Shown here one piece after another: positions 10,473 to 20,809 of a stretch of 33,796 bases of DNA. Position 1 is the stretch's first letter. Each line of letters begins with the position of its first letter. Source of the stretch: Burkholderiaceae bacterium (lineage in GTDB: Bacteria > Pseudomonadota > Gammaproteobacteria > Burkholderiales > Burkholderiaceae_B); NCBI GenBank assembly GCA_029866055.1, contig JARXAG010000112.1:1-33796 (forward strand), read 5' to 3'. The position numbers and the translations under genes were made by a program. Under the pieces are notes generated by a model. That model searched no databases, was not told where the DNA came from, and saw only the letters and a program-made list of their open reading frames with translations.

Positions 10473-11011
10473 AACTGATTATTCTGGATCGCGACGGTGT
10501 CATCAATCACGATAGCCCCGACTACATCAAGCACCCAGATGAATGGATCGCGTTGCCTGGCAGTCTGCAAGCTATCGCAAGACTGCACCAAGCTGGCTAC
10601 ACCATCGCGGTCGCCTCAAACCAATCGGGTCTGGCACGCGGTTTGTTCGACATCACAGCACTCAATGCGATTCATCAGAAGCTGCGCAAAGAGTTGGGGC
10701 AACTGGCTGGTGCGATTGATGCTTTTTTTGTGTGCCCTCACGGCCCCGATGAACAGTGCGTGTGCCGCAAGCCTTTACCAGGGCTCTTTGAAGATATTGC
10801 AAAGCGCTACGATACTGAGCTTACGGGCGTGCCGGCGATAGGCGACTCGCTGCGCGATCTTCAAGCGAGCGCGACCGCAGGCTGTACGCCGTGGCTGGTC
10901 CAAACGGGCAATGGCCCTAAGACACTCAAGCAAGGCAATCTACCCGAAGGCACAAGGCACGCCAGTGATTTGGCCAATGCCGTCGACCAAATTCTTGCTC
11001 AGGCGGCCTGA
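10469..11011 (+). CDS. gmhB: D-glycero-beta-D-manno-heptose 1,7-bisphosphate 7-phosphatase (HAD family)
   Basis: [36 protein letters not shown]; Cys/His zinc-type motif CPHGPDEQCVCRKPLPG; ATGA overlap with glyS. Confidence 0.93.
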   Translation: MKLIILDRDGVINHDSPDYIKHPDEWIALPGSLQAIARLHQAGYTIAVASNQSGLARGLFDITALNAIHQKLRKELGQLAGAIDAFFVCPHGPDEQCVCRKPLPGLFEDIAKRYDTELTGVPAIGDSLRDLQASATAGCTPWLVQTGNGPKTLKQGNLPEGTRHASDLANAVDQILAQAA

Positions 11012-11015
11012 CATC

Positions 11016-11744
11016 ATGCTGATCCTGCGTGCCACAATTTACGCATTATTTTTGCTAGCGACCGTGATCCCCTATGCGTTCGCCTGTTTACTCTGGTCTC
11101 CCCTGCCCCTGCACTGGCGCTACAAATTAACGATGGGTTGGCCGCAGCTTGCAGCTTGGGGCGCTAAAGTCATTTGCGGTATCCGCTGGCAAGTTCAAGG
11201 TACTGAAAACCTTCCTGACGGCCCTGCGATCGTCCTGTCCAAACATCAGTCTGCCTGGGAGACGCTCTTTTTGCCCTCTCACCTGCCACGGCAAATCTGT
11301 TTTGTTTACAAACGAGAACTACACCGCGTGCCATTTTTCGGCTGGGGGATCGCACTGCTAGGAATGATTCCAATCGATCGCTCTAAGGGTCGTGACGCCT
11401 TCGAACAGGTTGTCAAAATTGGACAGCAGCGCTTAGACGAGGGTCGCTGGCCGCTTTTGTTTCCAGAGGGTACACGCATTGCACCCGGCAAAATGGGACG
11501 CTTCAAAATGGGCGGGGCCTTACTCGCCACGCGCACCGGTGCTCCTGTCATTCCGATTGCTCATAATGCCGGCGAACTTTGGCCTCGTAATGCCTTCATT
11601 AAAAAACCCGGGCTTGTCACCGTCTCAATTGGCCCAGCCATTGCGTCGGTTGGTCTGACTCCCGAAGAGTTAAACGCAAAAGTGTTTGCCTGGATCGAAG
11701 CAGAAATGCATCGTCTTAACCCAGAACGTTATCCCAAACCATGA
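11016..11744 (+). CDS. plsC: 1-acyl-sn-glycerol-3-phosphate acyltransferase (PlsC family)
   Basis: Membrane N-terminus, SKHQSAWETLF motif I, FPEGTRIAPGKMGRFKMGGALLA motif III, PVIPIAHN motif IV. Confidence 0.88.
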   Translation: MLILRATIYALFLLATVIPYAFACLLWSPLPLHWRYKLTMGWPQLAAWGAKVICGIRWQVQGTENLPDGPAIVLSKHQSAWETLFLPSHLPRQICFVYKRELHRVPFFGWGIALLGMIPIDRSKGRDAFEQVVKIGQQRLDEGRWPLLFPEGTRIAPGKMGRFKMGGALLATRTGAPVIPIAHNAGELWPRNAFIKKPGLVTVSIGPAIASVGLTPEELNAKVFAWIEAEMHRLNPERYPKP

Positions 11745-12580
11745 GTCAACTCGAGCTTTTGCTTTCAGACACGAGCACCCCGCTACCGGGTTGGCTGGTT
11801 GCGCCTGAAACCATTCCGCTCGGCGGTAAGTGGCGGGTCGTTCGACATGGCGATCAAGCGGTTGGCTTTGTATTGATACGTTCGCGACGCCGCAGCATTG
11901 GCTTTGCGATCATTGAAGAAGGTCTCCGCATCACAGCCCCGAACTGGGTCACCTTAGGCCAGATTGACGAGGCCGTGGTCGAAAAAATGCCTTGGATTTT
12001 GTCTAAGCTGCAAGATTGGCAGGCGCGCAAGGCTCAGCTTGCGATGGCGCACACGCGCTGGAAATCTGGCGGACAGCTGCCCTATATGGGTTGTCAAATC
12101 ACCTTGCAAATTGGGGTGCCCGGCCCTCATGTGCCACACGGTCGGGCACATTTCGAGGGCAATCACGACGCGCCTGAGGCAGGTCAAACGCTGTGGCTGC
12201 CACTGCCGAACGACGCTGATACGCATCGTATGCGTGAAATGACCCAAGCTTGGCTGCAAAGTCGGGCAGCGGCGTGGTTCGATCAGCGTCTTCGCTATTA
12301 TTTAGAAAAAACCGGTCTCACCATTCGACGCTGGCGCTTATCCTCAGCGGCAACCCGCTGGGGGTCTTGCACCAGCGACGGCAACATCATGTTGAATTGG
12401 CGTTTGATTCATTTCTCGCCGATGGTGATTGATTATGTGATTGCGCATGAGCTTGCGCATTTGCGCGAAATGAACCACAGCCAGGATTTTTGGACAGAGG
12501 TTCAAGAGCTCTATCCCGATTACCATGCCGCCAAACAAATGCTGCAAAGACATACGCCCGAAGGCGTGCCCGAAATTTAA
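11741..12580 (+). CDS. M48-like/DUF45 (YgjP-type) metal-dependent hydrolase
   Basis: SSAATRWGSCTSDGNIMLNWRLIHFSPMVIDYVIAHELAHLREMNHSQDFW: HExxH zinc motif and DUF45 signature. ATGA overlap with plsC. Confidence 0.9.
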   Translation: MSQLELLLSDTSTPLPGWLVAPETIPLGGKWRVVRHGDQAVGFVLIRSRRRSIGFAIIEEGLRITAPNWVTLGQIDEAVVEKMPWILSKLQDWQARKAQLAMAHTRWKSGGQLPYMGCQITLQIGVPGPHVPHGRAHFEGNHDAPEAGQTLWLPLPNDADTHRMREMTQAWLQSRAAAWFDQRLRYYLEKTGLTIRRWRLSSAATRWGSCTSDGNIMLNWRLIHFSPMVIDYVIAHELAHLREMNHSQDFWTEVQELYPDYHAAKQMLQRHTPEGVPEI

Positions 12581-12595
12581 CTTCCAGGAGCAATT

Positions 12596-12985
12596 ATGCG
12601 AATTCTTCATACGATGGTACGTGTCGGCAACCTTGAGCGCTCAATCGAGTTTTATACCAAGGTTCTGGGTATGCGCTTGTTACGCAATACCGAATATCCC
12701 ACGGGGCGTTTTACCAACGCCTTTGTCGGCTATCAAGACGAGCGCGATGGCCCGGTACTTGAACTCACCTACAACTGGGATACCAGCGCCTACGACTTGG
12801 GTACGGGTTACGGTCACATCGCGCTTGAGGTCGACAACGCCTATGAGGTGTGTGACAAAGTACGTGAACTCGGCGGCAAAGTCACGCGCGAAGCGGGTCC
12901 CATGAAACACGGTACAACAGTGATTGCGTTTGTTGAAGATCCGGATGGCTACAAGATCGAATTTGTACAGAAAAAGACCGCCTAA
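12596..12985 (+). CDS. gloA: Lactoylglutathione lyase (glyoxalase I)
   Basis: [46 protein letters not shown]...LELTYNW...[10 protein letters not shown]; strong SD caggagc. Confidence 0.96.
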   Translation: MRILHTMVRVGNLERSIEFYTKVLGMRLLRNTEYPTGRFTNAFVGYQDERDGPVLELTYNWDTSAYDLGTGYGHIALEVDNAYEVCDKVRELGGKVTREAGPMKHGTTVIAFVEDPDGYKIEFVQKKTA

Positions 12986-12994
12986 GCATCCCTC

Positions 12995-14131
12995 GTGAAA
13001 ATCGTTATCGCCCCCGACTCATTTAAAGAAAGCCTCTCGGCGCCTGAAGTGGCTGCTGCACTGGCACGGGGGATCAAACGTGCCGCGCCTGACGCGCACA
13101 TCATCTGTGTGCCCATGGCCGATGGCGGCGAAGGCACCGTTCAGGCGGTGCTCGGTGCCACACAAAGTCAACCCCGCAGCAATTGGGTGCAAAACGCATT
13201 AGGGCAACCCATCCAAGCTCAGTGGGCCTTGCTACCCGAGCAAACGGCAGTGATTGAAATGGCTTGTGCTGCGGGGCTTGAGCACATTGCACCGTCACAA
13301 CGCGACGCCTTGCGGGCAACCACCTTCGGTGTTGGCGAACTCATCAAGCACGCACTTGATGCAGGCGCACGCCATATCGTTTTAGGCTTAGGTGGCTCGG
13401 CGACCAACGACGGCGGCGCCGGCATGCTGAGCGCCTTGGGTTTGCGTTTACTTGATGCGCAACGTACACCCCTGGCCGCCGGAGGTGCTGCGTTAGCCAA
13501 ACTTAAATTCATCGACGCCAGCAACTTTGATGTGCGTTTAGAACATACCAAAATTACCATCGCCTCAGACGTCAATAATCCTCTCTGTGGCCCGTTGGGG
13601 GCATCCGCAATTTTTGGTCCGCAAAAAGGCGCGACACCTGAGCAGGTTCACATGCTTGATGCCGCCTTAAGCCATTTTGCAGATATCTGTGCTCAGCAAC
13701 TCGGACACGACCGGCGCGACGCTGCGGGCTCTGGCGCGGCAGGAGGCGTGGGCTTTGCAGCGCACGCTTGGATGCACAGTACCTTTCGCCCAGGCGCGGC
13801 AGTGATTGCAGAAATCGGCGGGCTTGAACAGGCCGTGCAAGGCGCCTCGTTTGTGATCACGGGCGAAGGCCGAATGGATGCCCAAACGCTACTTGGTAAA
13901 ACGCCAATGGGGGTGGCACAAATTGCACAACGCGCGGGTGTACCTACCATCGCCATTGCCGGGTCTCTTGGGCCCGGCTATCAAGGTTTGTATCGCGTTG
14001 GCATCGAAGCCGCCTTTAGCTTGGTCTCTGGCCCAATGAGTTTGACTCAGGCCTGCGAAAACGTTAGTAGCCTGCTTGAAGACCGTGCTGAAGACGTAGT
14101 CAGGTTATGGCTGGCTGCAGCGAAACACTAG
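12995..14131 (+). CDS. Glycerate 2-kinase (GarK/GlxK family)
   Basis: [95 protein letters not shown] start. Confidence 0.94.
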   Translation: MKIVIAPDSFKESLSAPEVAAALARGIKRAAPDAHIICVPMADGGEGTVQAVLGATQSQPRSNWVQNALGQPIQAQWALLPEQTAVIEMACAAGLEHIAPSQRDALRATTFGVGELIKHALDAGARHIVLGLGGSATNDGGAGMLSALGLRLLDAQRTPLAAGGAALAKLKFIDASNFDVRLEHTKITIASDVNNPLCGPLGASAIFGPQKGATPEQVHMLDAALSHFADICAQQLGHDRRDAAGSGAAGGVGFAAHAWMHSTFRPGAAVIAEIGGLEQAVQGASFVITGEGRMDAQTLLGKTPMGVAQIAQRAGVPTIAIAGSLGPGYQGLYRVGIEAAFSLVSGPMSLTQACENVSSLLEDRAEDVVRLWLAAAKH

Positions 14132-14913
14132 GCTCGCACTGCGGCGGCATGCAACGCATCTGCCATCGCGATGAACTTGGGCACAGACACCTGTTCTGCA
14201 CGCCAGGTCGGTTCGATTTGCAAAGTCTCCCAAGGGATCAGGGCTGTCCAGGCACCTAACACACCTCGCAGCATCTTACGGCGCTGGGAAAAGGCGCGCA
14301 GCACCACCGCTGCAAACAATGACTCATCAATAGCGCGTACACGCGTATCAGGCAGAGGCATCATACGCACGATTGACGAGGTCACCCTTGGCGCAGGGTC
14401 AAATGCCTCGGGCGCCACATCAAATACTTTTTCAATGGCGTAGCGGTACTGCAACATCACCGATAGGCGGCTGTAATCGCCCGAACCGGGCGCGGCAACC
14501 ATCCGATCAACCACTTCTCGCTGAAGCATAAAGTGCTGATCGGTAATCTGATCTGCGTACTCGACCAAGGTAAACAGCAATGGGCTTGAAATGTTGTAGG
14601 GTAAGTTGCCTACGATGCGTAAGTTGTCACCAAATTGAGAGAAATCAACGTTCAGTACATCGGCCTGCACAATGGGCAACCGTGTTTCAGAAAACCGCTG
14701 ACGCAATCTTGAAGCCAAATCGCGATCGAGCTCGATGACGGTCAGCGAACTGAGCTTGTCAAGAAGTGGTGCGGTCAACGCGCCTAACCCGGGCCCGATT
14801 TCGATCATACGATCTTCACGAGCCGGGCCAATCGCCCGGACAATTGCCTCAATCACACCCAGATCAACTAAGAAATTCTGACCAAACCGCTTTCGCGCCT
14901 GATGCGCTCGCAC
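14128..14913 (-). CDS. rsmA: 16S rRNA (adenine1518-N6/adenine1519-N6)-dimethyltransferase
   Basis: [58 protein letters not shown] (NLPY motif). Confidence 0.97.
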   Translation of the reverse strand: MRAHQARKRFGQNFLVDLGVIEAIVRAIGPAREDRMIEIGPGLGALTAPLLDKLSSLTVIELDRDLASRLRQRFSETRLPIVQADVLNVDFSQFGDNLRIVGNLPYNISSPLLFTLVEYADQITDQHFMLQREVVDRMVAAPGSGDYSRLSVMLQYRYAIEKVFDVAPEAFDPAPRVTSSIVRMMPLPDTRVRAIDESLFAAVVLRAFSQRRKMLRGVLGAWTALIPWETLQIEPTWRAEQVSVPKFIAMADALHAAAVRA

Positions 14914-14916
14914 GTG

Positions 14917-16461
14917 CTAGTCCTTAGCCTGTCGTTGACTTTTCTCTAGGCGATTATCGATATACGATTGATTGCGCAAATGCTGCAACCACGACTCAAA
15001 GGACGCCTCTGAGCGCTGCGCGAAAAGACGTTGCCGAACCTGATTGCGTTGAAACTGCTCTGCCATATCTTGAGTGCGTCGCTCGTCAACCACAATCAAA
15101 TGCCAGCCAAAAGACGTTTGCACTGGCTCACTGACCTCGCCAATCTTCAGTTTCTTCATGGCTTGTTCAAACGGCGGCACTGTCTCGCCTGGATTGAGCC
15201 AGCCTAGGCCGCCACCTTGGGGAGCTGACGAATCATTTGAAAACCGCTTGGCCAAATCTGAAAAAGACTCTTGGCCATTCACAATACGCTCGCGTACTTG
15301 ATCCAATTTTTGCTTAGCGACGTCTGAAGGCACCGCTGCGGTGGTCTTGATCAAGATATGGCGGGCGCGCGTTTGCTCAACCATCATCGGCCCCTGCACC
15401 GCTGGCACGCCAGCACCTGGTTTAGGTGGCTCTGGTTGCGCAACCGGCTCAGGCGGCGGAGCACCGCCGGCACGACCAAGCACTTTAAGGATATGAAAGC
15501 CGTTACCACTTTTGATGATGTTACTAATCTGCCCATCGCCAACTCCGGCTACGGCCTTCAAAAACAAATCGGGCCAGTCTGCCACCAACCGCCCGCCCAT
15601 GTCTCCACCACGGCTTGCCTCGGGCCCATCAGAGCTTGCCTTGGCAACCGCCTCAAAACTTTCGCCTTTACGTAAACGGGCCAAAAGTGCCTGCGCTTTA
15701 GCACGTAAGACTTTAACTTCATCCTCACTTGCGTCTTCTGGCACACGCACCAAAATTTGTGCAATTCCCATGACTGGCGGTTGTATAGGTGCCGCTTTGG
15801 GTTTAGGCGGAGGCGGGGGTGGAGCTGTGACCACTTTTGCAGGCGCAGTCGACAGCAAGCCGCCTGACTGGCGGGCTTTTTGTTCGCGCAAAAACGCATC
15901 GACTTCGGCGTCTGTGATCAGGATGGTGCTGTCCACGACACGTTGGCGCAGTCGATCTACCAACACTTCGCGCCTGATCATCGCGTTGTAGTCAGCCCAA
16001 GGGACCCCAGCACCTTCAATTTGCGAACGCAACTGTGCAGCGGACATGTTGTTTCGTTGAGCGATTGCATCAAGTGCGGCTTTTAAAACTTGGTCCGTCA
16101 CCTCAATATTGAGCCGCCTCGCCTCTTGCACTTGCAAGCGCTCGAGAATCAATCTTTGTAATAACTGAGATTGAAGGATTTCGTCGGGCGGAAGCTGAGC
16201 GCGCTGGCGCGTGAGGTCTGCCTTAATTTGCTGAGTACGAAGGTCAAGCTCTCGGCGCGTGATGACATCTTTGTTCACCACTGCAACAATGGCATCGGCC
16301 TCTTGGGTCGAGCTTGCAGGAGTTGCCCGTTGCGGCGCACTGGCATTGGGCCGGGTGCTGCCTAAATTATTGATTTGCGTTTGAGCCGCAAGGGGCATCA
16401 CAGCGACGCAGCCGAACAGCGCGCAAAGCAAAGCCTGAGGAAAGCATCTTACGCCAAACAT
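14917..16461 (-). CDS. surA: Periplasmic chaperone / peptidyl-prolyl isomerase SurA with two parvulin domains
   Basis: Signal peptide, SurA N domain (IVAVVNKDVITRRELDLRTQQI), two parvulin repeats (GIAQILVRVPEDASEDEV..., TRARHILIKTTAAVPSDVAKQKLDQV...); upstream of rsmA and downstream of lptD. Confidence 0.95.
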   Translation of the reverse strand: MFGVRCFPQALLCALFGCVAVMPLAAQTQINNLGSTRPNASAPQRATPASSTQEADAIVAVVNKDVITRRELDLRTQQIKADLTRQRAQLPPDEILQSQLLQRLILERLQVQEARRLNIEVTDQVLKAALDAIAQRNNMSAAQLRSQIEGAGVPWADYNAMIRREVLVDRLRQRVVDSTILITDAEVDAFLREQKARQSGGLLSTAPAKVVTAPPPPPPKPKAAPIQPPVMGIAQILVRVPEDASEDEVKVLRAKAQALLARLRKGESFEAVAKASSDGPEASRGGDMGGRLVADWPDLFLKAVAGVGDGQISNIIKSGNGFHILKVLGRAGGAPPPEPVAQPEPPKPGAGVPAVQGPMMVEQTRARHILIKTTAAVPSDVAKQKLDQVRERIVNGQESFSDLAKRFSNDSSAPQGGGLGWLNPGETVPPFEQAMKKLKIGEVSEPVQTSFGWHLIVVDERRTQDMAEQFQRNQVRQRLFAQRSEASFESWLQHLRNQSYIDNRLEKSQRQAKD

Positions 16462-18899
16462 TATTCGTACCTTTCAAATTTACTGACATTGGGCACCGCT
16501 GGGGTGACCGCTTCATAACCAGGGATCGCTCGGCCAATGATTCCCATTGGATTTTGACCAAGGTTACCAATGCCCCCAAGCTCTAGTTGAAAAAACGCAG
16601 CTGTATTGGTTGTATCGGCATTGACGACGTAACGCTGAAACACGAAACGACCAGACCAGCAGCAGTCGCCTTTGTATTCGACGCCAAGCACACCCTGTGT
16701 CACTTTAGGCATCGAGACCATGACTGTTGGGTCGATAATGCTCTGAGCGTTCACTCGATTAAACGAATAATCGACGCGACCAACCGAGTACCATTTTTTT
16801 GCCAACGGCCATTGAAACGAACCACTGATCTGATTTTGGCCCTGAGCCTGGTAAAGCGCCAGAGAAGGCGGGTTGATCTGATATCTGTACGACAAAGACA
16901 TCATCGCCAAACGTTGCGGGCGCCAGCGTGCCACAACCTGCGCACGATCCCATTGACTTAAGTACGGGTCGTACTGAAAGGTCGCAGAGGTATTAATCTT
17001 ATCGGTTAGCGCAGCACTCGTACCGATCAAAAATTCAGATTTTGTGTTGGTACGCGGCACCTCGAAGGGCAAGGTCACCATCTGATCTTCAAAGTAGTAA
17101 CGCTGGGCCACGCCAAAACTGAAACGCTCAAACCCGGTCTCTTGATCCATCCAACGCGTTGTTAAAGCAAGCGTGGTCTGGTTAGCGTTAGCAATACGAT
17201 CCCAACCGCCCGCATAAATGTTTTCTTGAAACGCCTGCGAGAAATTGAAGTCAGCCAGAGTGGTGTCGTAAACAGGAAACTGCGACTGATCGCGATAAGG
17301 TACCTTCAAATAGTAAGCCCGTGGCTCAAGCGTCTGAACCGCAGGTTTGCCAAAGAAGGTCGTATCGCGATCAAAGGTCATCCCAGAGTCGAGCGACAAA
17401 ATAGGCAAGACTCGCGAGTTTGAATCTTGCCCGTAGCCGTACCATTTTTCAAGACCGTACCAGTCGGTTTGATACTGAGTCGCACTAACAGCGATTTTGG
17501 GTGTGATGTACCAGCCAGGTCTGACGATCGGATAAGAAATGGACGAGTAAGACGAGGCACGCGAGCCGTCTGGCTTGTAGCGTAGGCTGCCAGCGGGGCC
17601 ATAAGGAAACCGCTGATCAAGTGGCATCTCAAAACGGGTGACCGTATTTTGAGACTGGATATCAAAGCCGCCCACGTCAAATCGCGCACCATTCACGGAG
17701 AGCTCGGGTACTTTGTTATAAATCGGCGCGACAGCAGTGCCCTTGGGGCGCAAGGTTTGATAGGTTTGTACCTGCACACTGGATTGCCAAAACTCATTGG
17801 CCCAACCCGCACCAGCCTGACGCGGCAAATAGGTGGTGGTCGACTGGTTGATCGCCATCGTTGCAAAATCGTTAAAGTAATTATCGTCAGAGACGCCGCT
17901 GACGTTATAGCCTGTAAAAAACCCAGCGCCTAAACTTTGCATATGATTAGCGGTGTACAGCCAACGGTCAGTGCCAGTTTGCAAATCGCGGTTCAAATAA
18001 GTGCCCGCCATCATGCCCGCGTACTTTTCACCCATATAACGAAATTCATCGCCGAGTTGCAAGCCACGTTTTGACATCGCGCGCACTTGCGCAGTCATGT
18101 CCATATTGGGGGCAATGTTGAAGTAGTAGGGCTGCGTGTAGTCAATACCGGTGTTGCTGGTCGTGCCAAAGGTTGGCAGCAACAAGCCAGATTTACGCTC
18201 TTTTTTGATCGGAAACGTTAGGTAAGGCGAGGCCAGGATCGGGAAGTTTTTAAAGTACAAGACGCCGTTTTTGGCCACACCTTCATTGGCCGTAAAGTCG
18301 AGGTCAAGTTTTTCGGTTTCGATGTACCAGGACGGCTGCGGACATGGGCAGCCACTATAGGTCACATCCGTCAGGCTCATTTGATTTTTGTTATACACAT
18401 CAGCCCAAGAGCCCACACCAGCGCCGCCGTTATCAATCCAAAAGTTTGGCTGATCTACCGTGGCCGTGCCGTCGTCTGACTTATACAAAATACCCGTACC
18501 GCCAATCACGTTGCCATCACGGATCAGGCGCGCATTGATTTGGGCATCCATCACGCCCGTACCCTTGTTGTAATCAATGATGTTGGCTTTCAAGACAGCG
18601 TCTTGGCGCCGAACCGCGGCCTGACCTTGCATGTTCAGATTATTTTTGCCATCGCCCTGCATTTGGGCTGCCTCAATAAACATCGGCATGTTCTTTTCGG
18701 ACGGCGCGCTGCGTTCAAGGCGAGGCGAGACCCGCAAACCCGGCACGAGCACGCCGTCGGCGTTTGGCACCCCGCGGGTGTTTGGCGAAGCAGTGCCCGG
18801 CGTCTGCGCAGTGGCGACACTCAAACACGACAGAAACAAAAGCCAACCAAAGATACGCACGTTCGAAAAAATCACCTGAATCGCAACAGCATGAGGCAA
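16461..18899 (-). CDS. lptD: LPS assembly outer-membrane protein LptD
   Basis: OstA-like N-terminal domain (MQGQAAVRRQDAVLKANIIDYN), conserved CPCPQPSWYIETEKLDLD Cys pair and CCW near the C-terminus; long beta-barrel; 1-nt overlap with surA start. Confidence 0.95.
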   Translation of the reverse strand: MPHAVAIQVIFSNVRIFGWLLFLSCLSVATAQTPGTASPNTRGVPNADGVLVPGLRVSPRLERSAPSEKNMPMFIEAAQMQGDGKNNLNMQGQAAVRRQDAVLKANIIDYNKGTGVMDAQINARLIRDGNVIGGTGILYKSDDGTATVDQPNFWIDNGGAGVGSWADVYNKNQMSLTDVTYSGCPCPQPSWYIETEKLDLDFTANEGVAKNGVLYFKNFPILASPYLTFPIKKERKSGLLLPTFGTTSNTGIDYTQPYYFNIAPNMDMTAQVRAMSKRGLQLGDEFRYMGEKYAGMMAGTYLNRDLQTGTDRWLYTANHMQSLGAGFFTGYNVSGVSDDNYFNDFATMAINQSTTTYLPRQAGAGWANEFWQSSVQVQTYQTLRPKGTAVAPIYNKVPELSVNGARFDVGGFDIQSQNTVTRFEMPLDQRFPYGPAGSLRYKPDGSRASSYSSISYPIVRPGWYITPKIAVSATQYQTDWYGLEKWYGYGQDSNSRVLPILSLDSGMTFDRDTTFFGKPAVQTLEPRAYYLKVPYRDQSQFPVYDTTLADFNFSQAFQENIYAGGWDRIANANQTTLALTTRWMDQETGFERFSFGVAQRYYFEDQMVTLPFEVPRTNTKSEFLIGTSAALTDKINTSATFQYDPYLSQWDRAQVVARWRPQRLAMMSLSYRYQINPPSLALYQAQGQNQISGSFQWPLAKKWYSVGRVDYSFNRVNAQSIIDPTVMVSMPKVTQGVLGVEYKGDCCWSGRFVFQRYVVNADTTNTAAFFQLELGGIGNLGQNPMGIIGRAIPGYEAVTPAVPNVSKFERYE

Positions 18900-19028
18900 G
18901 CGTGCCCGAGCACCATTTTAAGTAAAAGGCACCGACAGCCAGTATTATAGAGAAGAGGAGCGTATTTGCCTCAGATTTGCCCAAGGTTTAGGGTCAATCT
19001 CCGCCATCTTTTAACCAACGACTCATTC

Positions 19029-20078
19029 ATGACCCTGCCAACAGCCCCCTCAGATCCAAGAATGTCTTTATTGCTCAATTGGTTAGCAACTCTTGACCCG
19101 AATATTGGCCTACAAATAGAGTCTCTCGCTCCAGCCTCTAGTGATGCAAGTTTCAGACGTTATTTCAGAATTCAGGCGCATTTGGGTACGTTGGTTGTCA
19201 TGGATGCCCCTCCTCCCCAAGAAAACTGCCGCCCTTTCGTTGATATCGCGGCCCGTTTGGCCAACGTTAAGCTCAACGTACCCGAAATCCGAGCGCAGGA
19301 TCTCGAACAGGGATTTTTACTACTGTCTGACTTGGGCCCCACGACCTATTACGCCAAAATCCAGCAAGGCCTGACCGAGGCCGAGCTACAACCCCTTTAT
19401 CGCGACGCACTGGTAGCGTTAGTACAGCTTCAGACTGCGAACCATGCTGGGCTGCCGACCTATGACGCCAAGCGCCTGAAAGACGAACTAGGGCTATTTA
19501 TCGAATGGTATGTCAGCGTGCACTGCAAGACTCAGCTTGAACCGGCCGTGTTAGCACAATTGGATCAGGTGTTTGATCAACTGGTGACACACAACGCCGC
19601 TCAACCTATTGTCTTGGTCCACCGTGATTTTCACTCGCCTAACCTGATGCTCAGTGAAAGTGGCCAACATGGCGTCAACCCCGGAGTCCTTGATTTTCAG
19701 GACGCGGTTGCAGGGCCGATCACTTATGACCTGGCCTCATTGGTGGTCGACGCTCGCACCACTTGGGAAGAACCTCAGCAAATTGACTGGGCAATCCGTT
19801 ACTGGGAGCTAGCCCGCAAACAAGGTTTGCCAGTGCCAACTGATTTTGCAGATTTTCATCGGGATTATGAATGGATGGGGCTGCAGCGTAACCTGCGTAT
19901 CTTGGGCGTCTTCGCTCGACTCAATCACCGCGACGGAAAAGCCGCCTATTTGGCACACATTCCACGCGTGAACCAGTATGTGCGCCAAGTTGCAGCGCGG
20001 TACCTCGCGTTCAAGCCTTTGCTGCGCGTGCTCGATCAGTTAGATCAAGTACAAACCAAAGTCGGGTACACCTTCTAA
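19029..20078 (+). CDS. amgK: N-acetylmuramate/N-acetylglucosamine kinase (aminoglycoside phosphotransferase-like)
   Basis: APH fold: SDASFRRYFRI, VLVHRDFHSPNLML, GVLDFQDAVAGPITYDLASLV; immediately followed by murU-like gene (TAATG overlap) and divergent from lptD. Confidence 0.9.
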   Translation: MTLPTAPSDPRMSLLLNWLATLDPNIGLQIESLAPASSDASFRRYFRIQAHLGTLVVMDAPPPQENCRPFVDIAARLANVKLNVPEIRAQDLEQGFLLLSDLGPTTYYAKIQQGLTEAELQPLYRDALVALVQLQTANHAGLPTYDAKRLKDELGLFIEWYVSVHCKTQLEPAVLAQLDQVFDQLVTHNAAQPIVLVHRDFHSPNLMLSESGQHGVNPGVLDFQDAVAGPITYDLASLVVDARTTWEEPQQIDWAIRYWELARKQGLPVPTDFADFHRDYEWMGLQRNLRILGVFARLNHRDGKAAYLAHIPRVNQYVRQVAARYLAFKPLLRVLDQLDQVQTKVGYTF

Positions 20079-20791
20079 TGCGCGCGATGATTTTGGCCGC
20101 AGGCCGTGGCGAACGCATGCGTCCACTGACCGATCACATGCCTAAACCATTAATTCCGGTCGCCGGAAAACCTCTGATCCAGTGGCATCTTGAAAAACTC
20201 GCACGCGCGGGCATTTCTGAGGTCGTGATCAACCATGCCTGGCTAGGCGGCATGATCGAACAGGCACTCGGTTCGGGCCAACAATTCGGGCTGAACATTC
20301 GCTACTCGCCCGAGCCTCACGCGCTTGAAACCGCGGGTGGAATCGCCACGGCGTTACCACTGCTAGGCAAGGAGCCTTTTTTAGTGCTAAACGGAGATGT
20401 CTGGTGCGACTGGGATATTTCCCTAGCAAAGCACTTCGCTAGTGAGCTAAAATCACGGTTATGCTTAGCTTGGCTCTTGATGGTACCAAACCCCGTGCAA
20501 CATCCTACGGGCGATTTTTTACTAGAAAGTGATGGGCTCTTACACGATGACGTAGCACGTGCCGCCAATGCCGTAAGGTACACGTTTGCAGGTATCGGAG
20601 TCTACCAACCCGAGCTTTTTGAACACACTCTTGCGCACCAACCCGCCAAATTGGCTCCGCTTTTGCGGCAAGCCATGAAAAATAATCAGGTGTGCGGAGC
20701 TCTTCATCAGTCAGAATGGATTGATGTTGGCACGCCAGAACGTCTCGCTGCACTCGAAGGTAAAATAGCGTCAATCCACTACGAAAATTAG
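20078..20791 (+). CDS. murU: N-acetylmuramate alpha-1-phosphate uridylyltransferase
   Basis: MRAMILAAGRGERMRPLTDHMPKPLIPVAGKPLIQWHLEKLARAGISEVVINHAWLGGMIEQAL nucleotidyltransferase signature; pairs with amgK. Confidence 0.92.
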   Translation: MRAMILAAGRGERMRPLTDHMPKPLIPVAGKPLIQWHLEKLARAGISEVVINHAWLGGMIEQALGSGQQFGLNIRYSPEPHALETAGGIATALPLLGKEPFLVLNGDVWCDWDISLAKHFASELKSRLCLAWLLMVPNPVQHPTGDFLLESDGLLHDDVARAANAVRYTFAGIGVYQPELFEHTLAHQPAKLAPLLRQAMKNNQVCGALHQSEWIDVGTPERLAALEGKIASIHYEN

Positions 20792-20809
20792 TGTTGTTTG
20801 AAGGATAGT

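Noticed and set aside
15358-15991. Plus-strand ORFs of 105 and 159 aa over surA
   Set aside because: Antisense to surA; the Pro-rich linkers generate Gly-rich open antisense frames.
14917-18899. Loss of pdxA between surA and rsmA as an anomaly
   Set aside because: The gammaproteobacterial lptD-surA-pdxA-rsmA order is not universal, so absence of pdxA here is not by itself notable.
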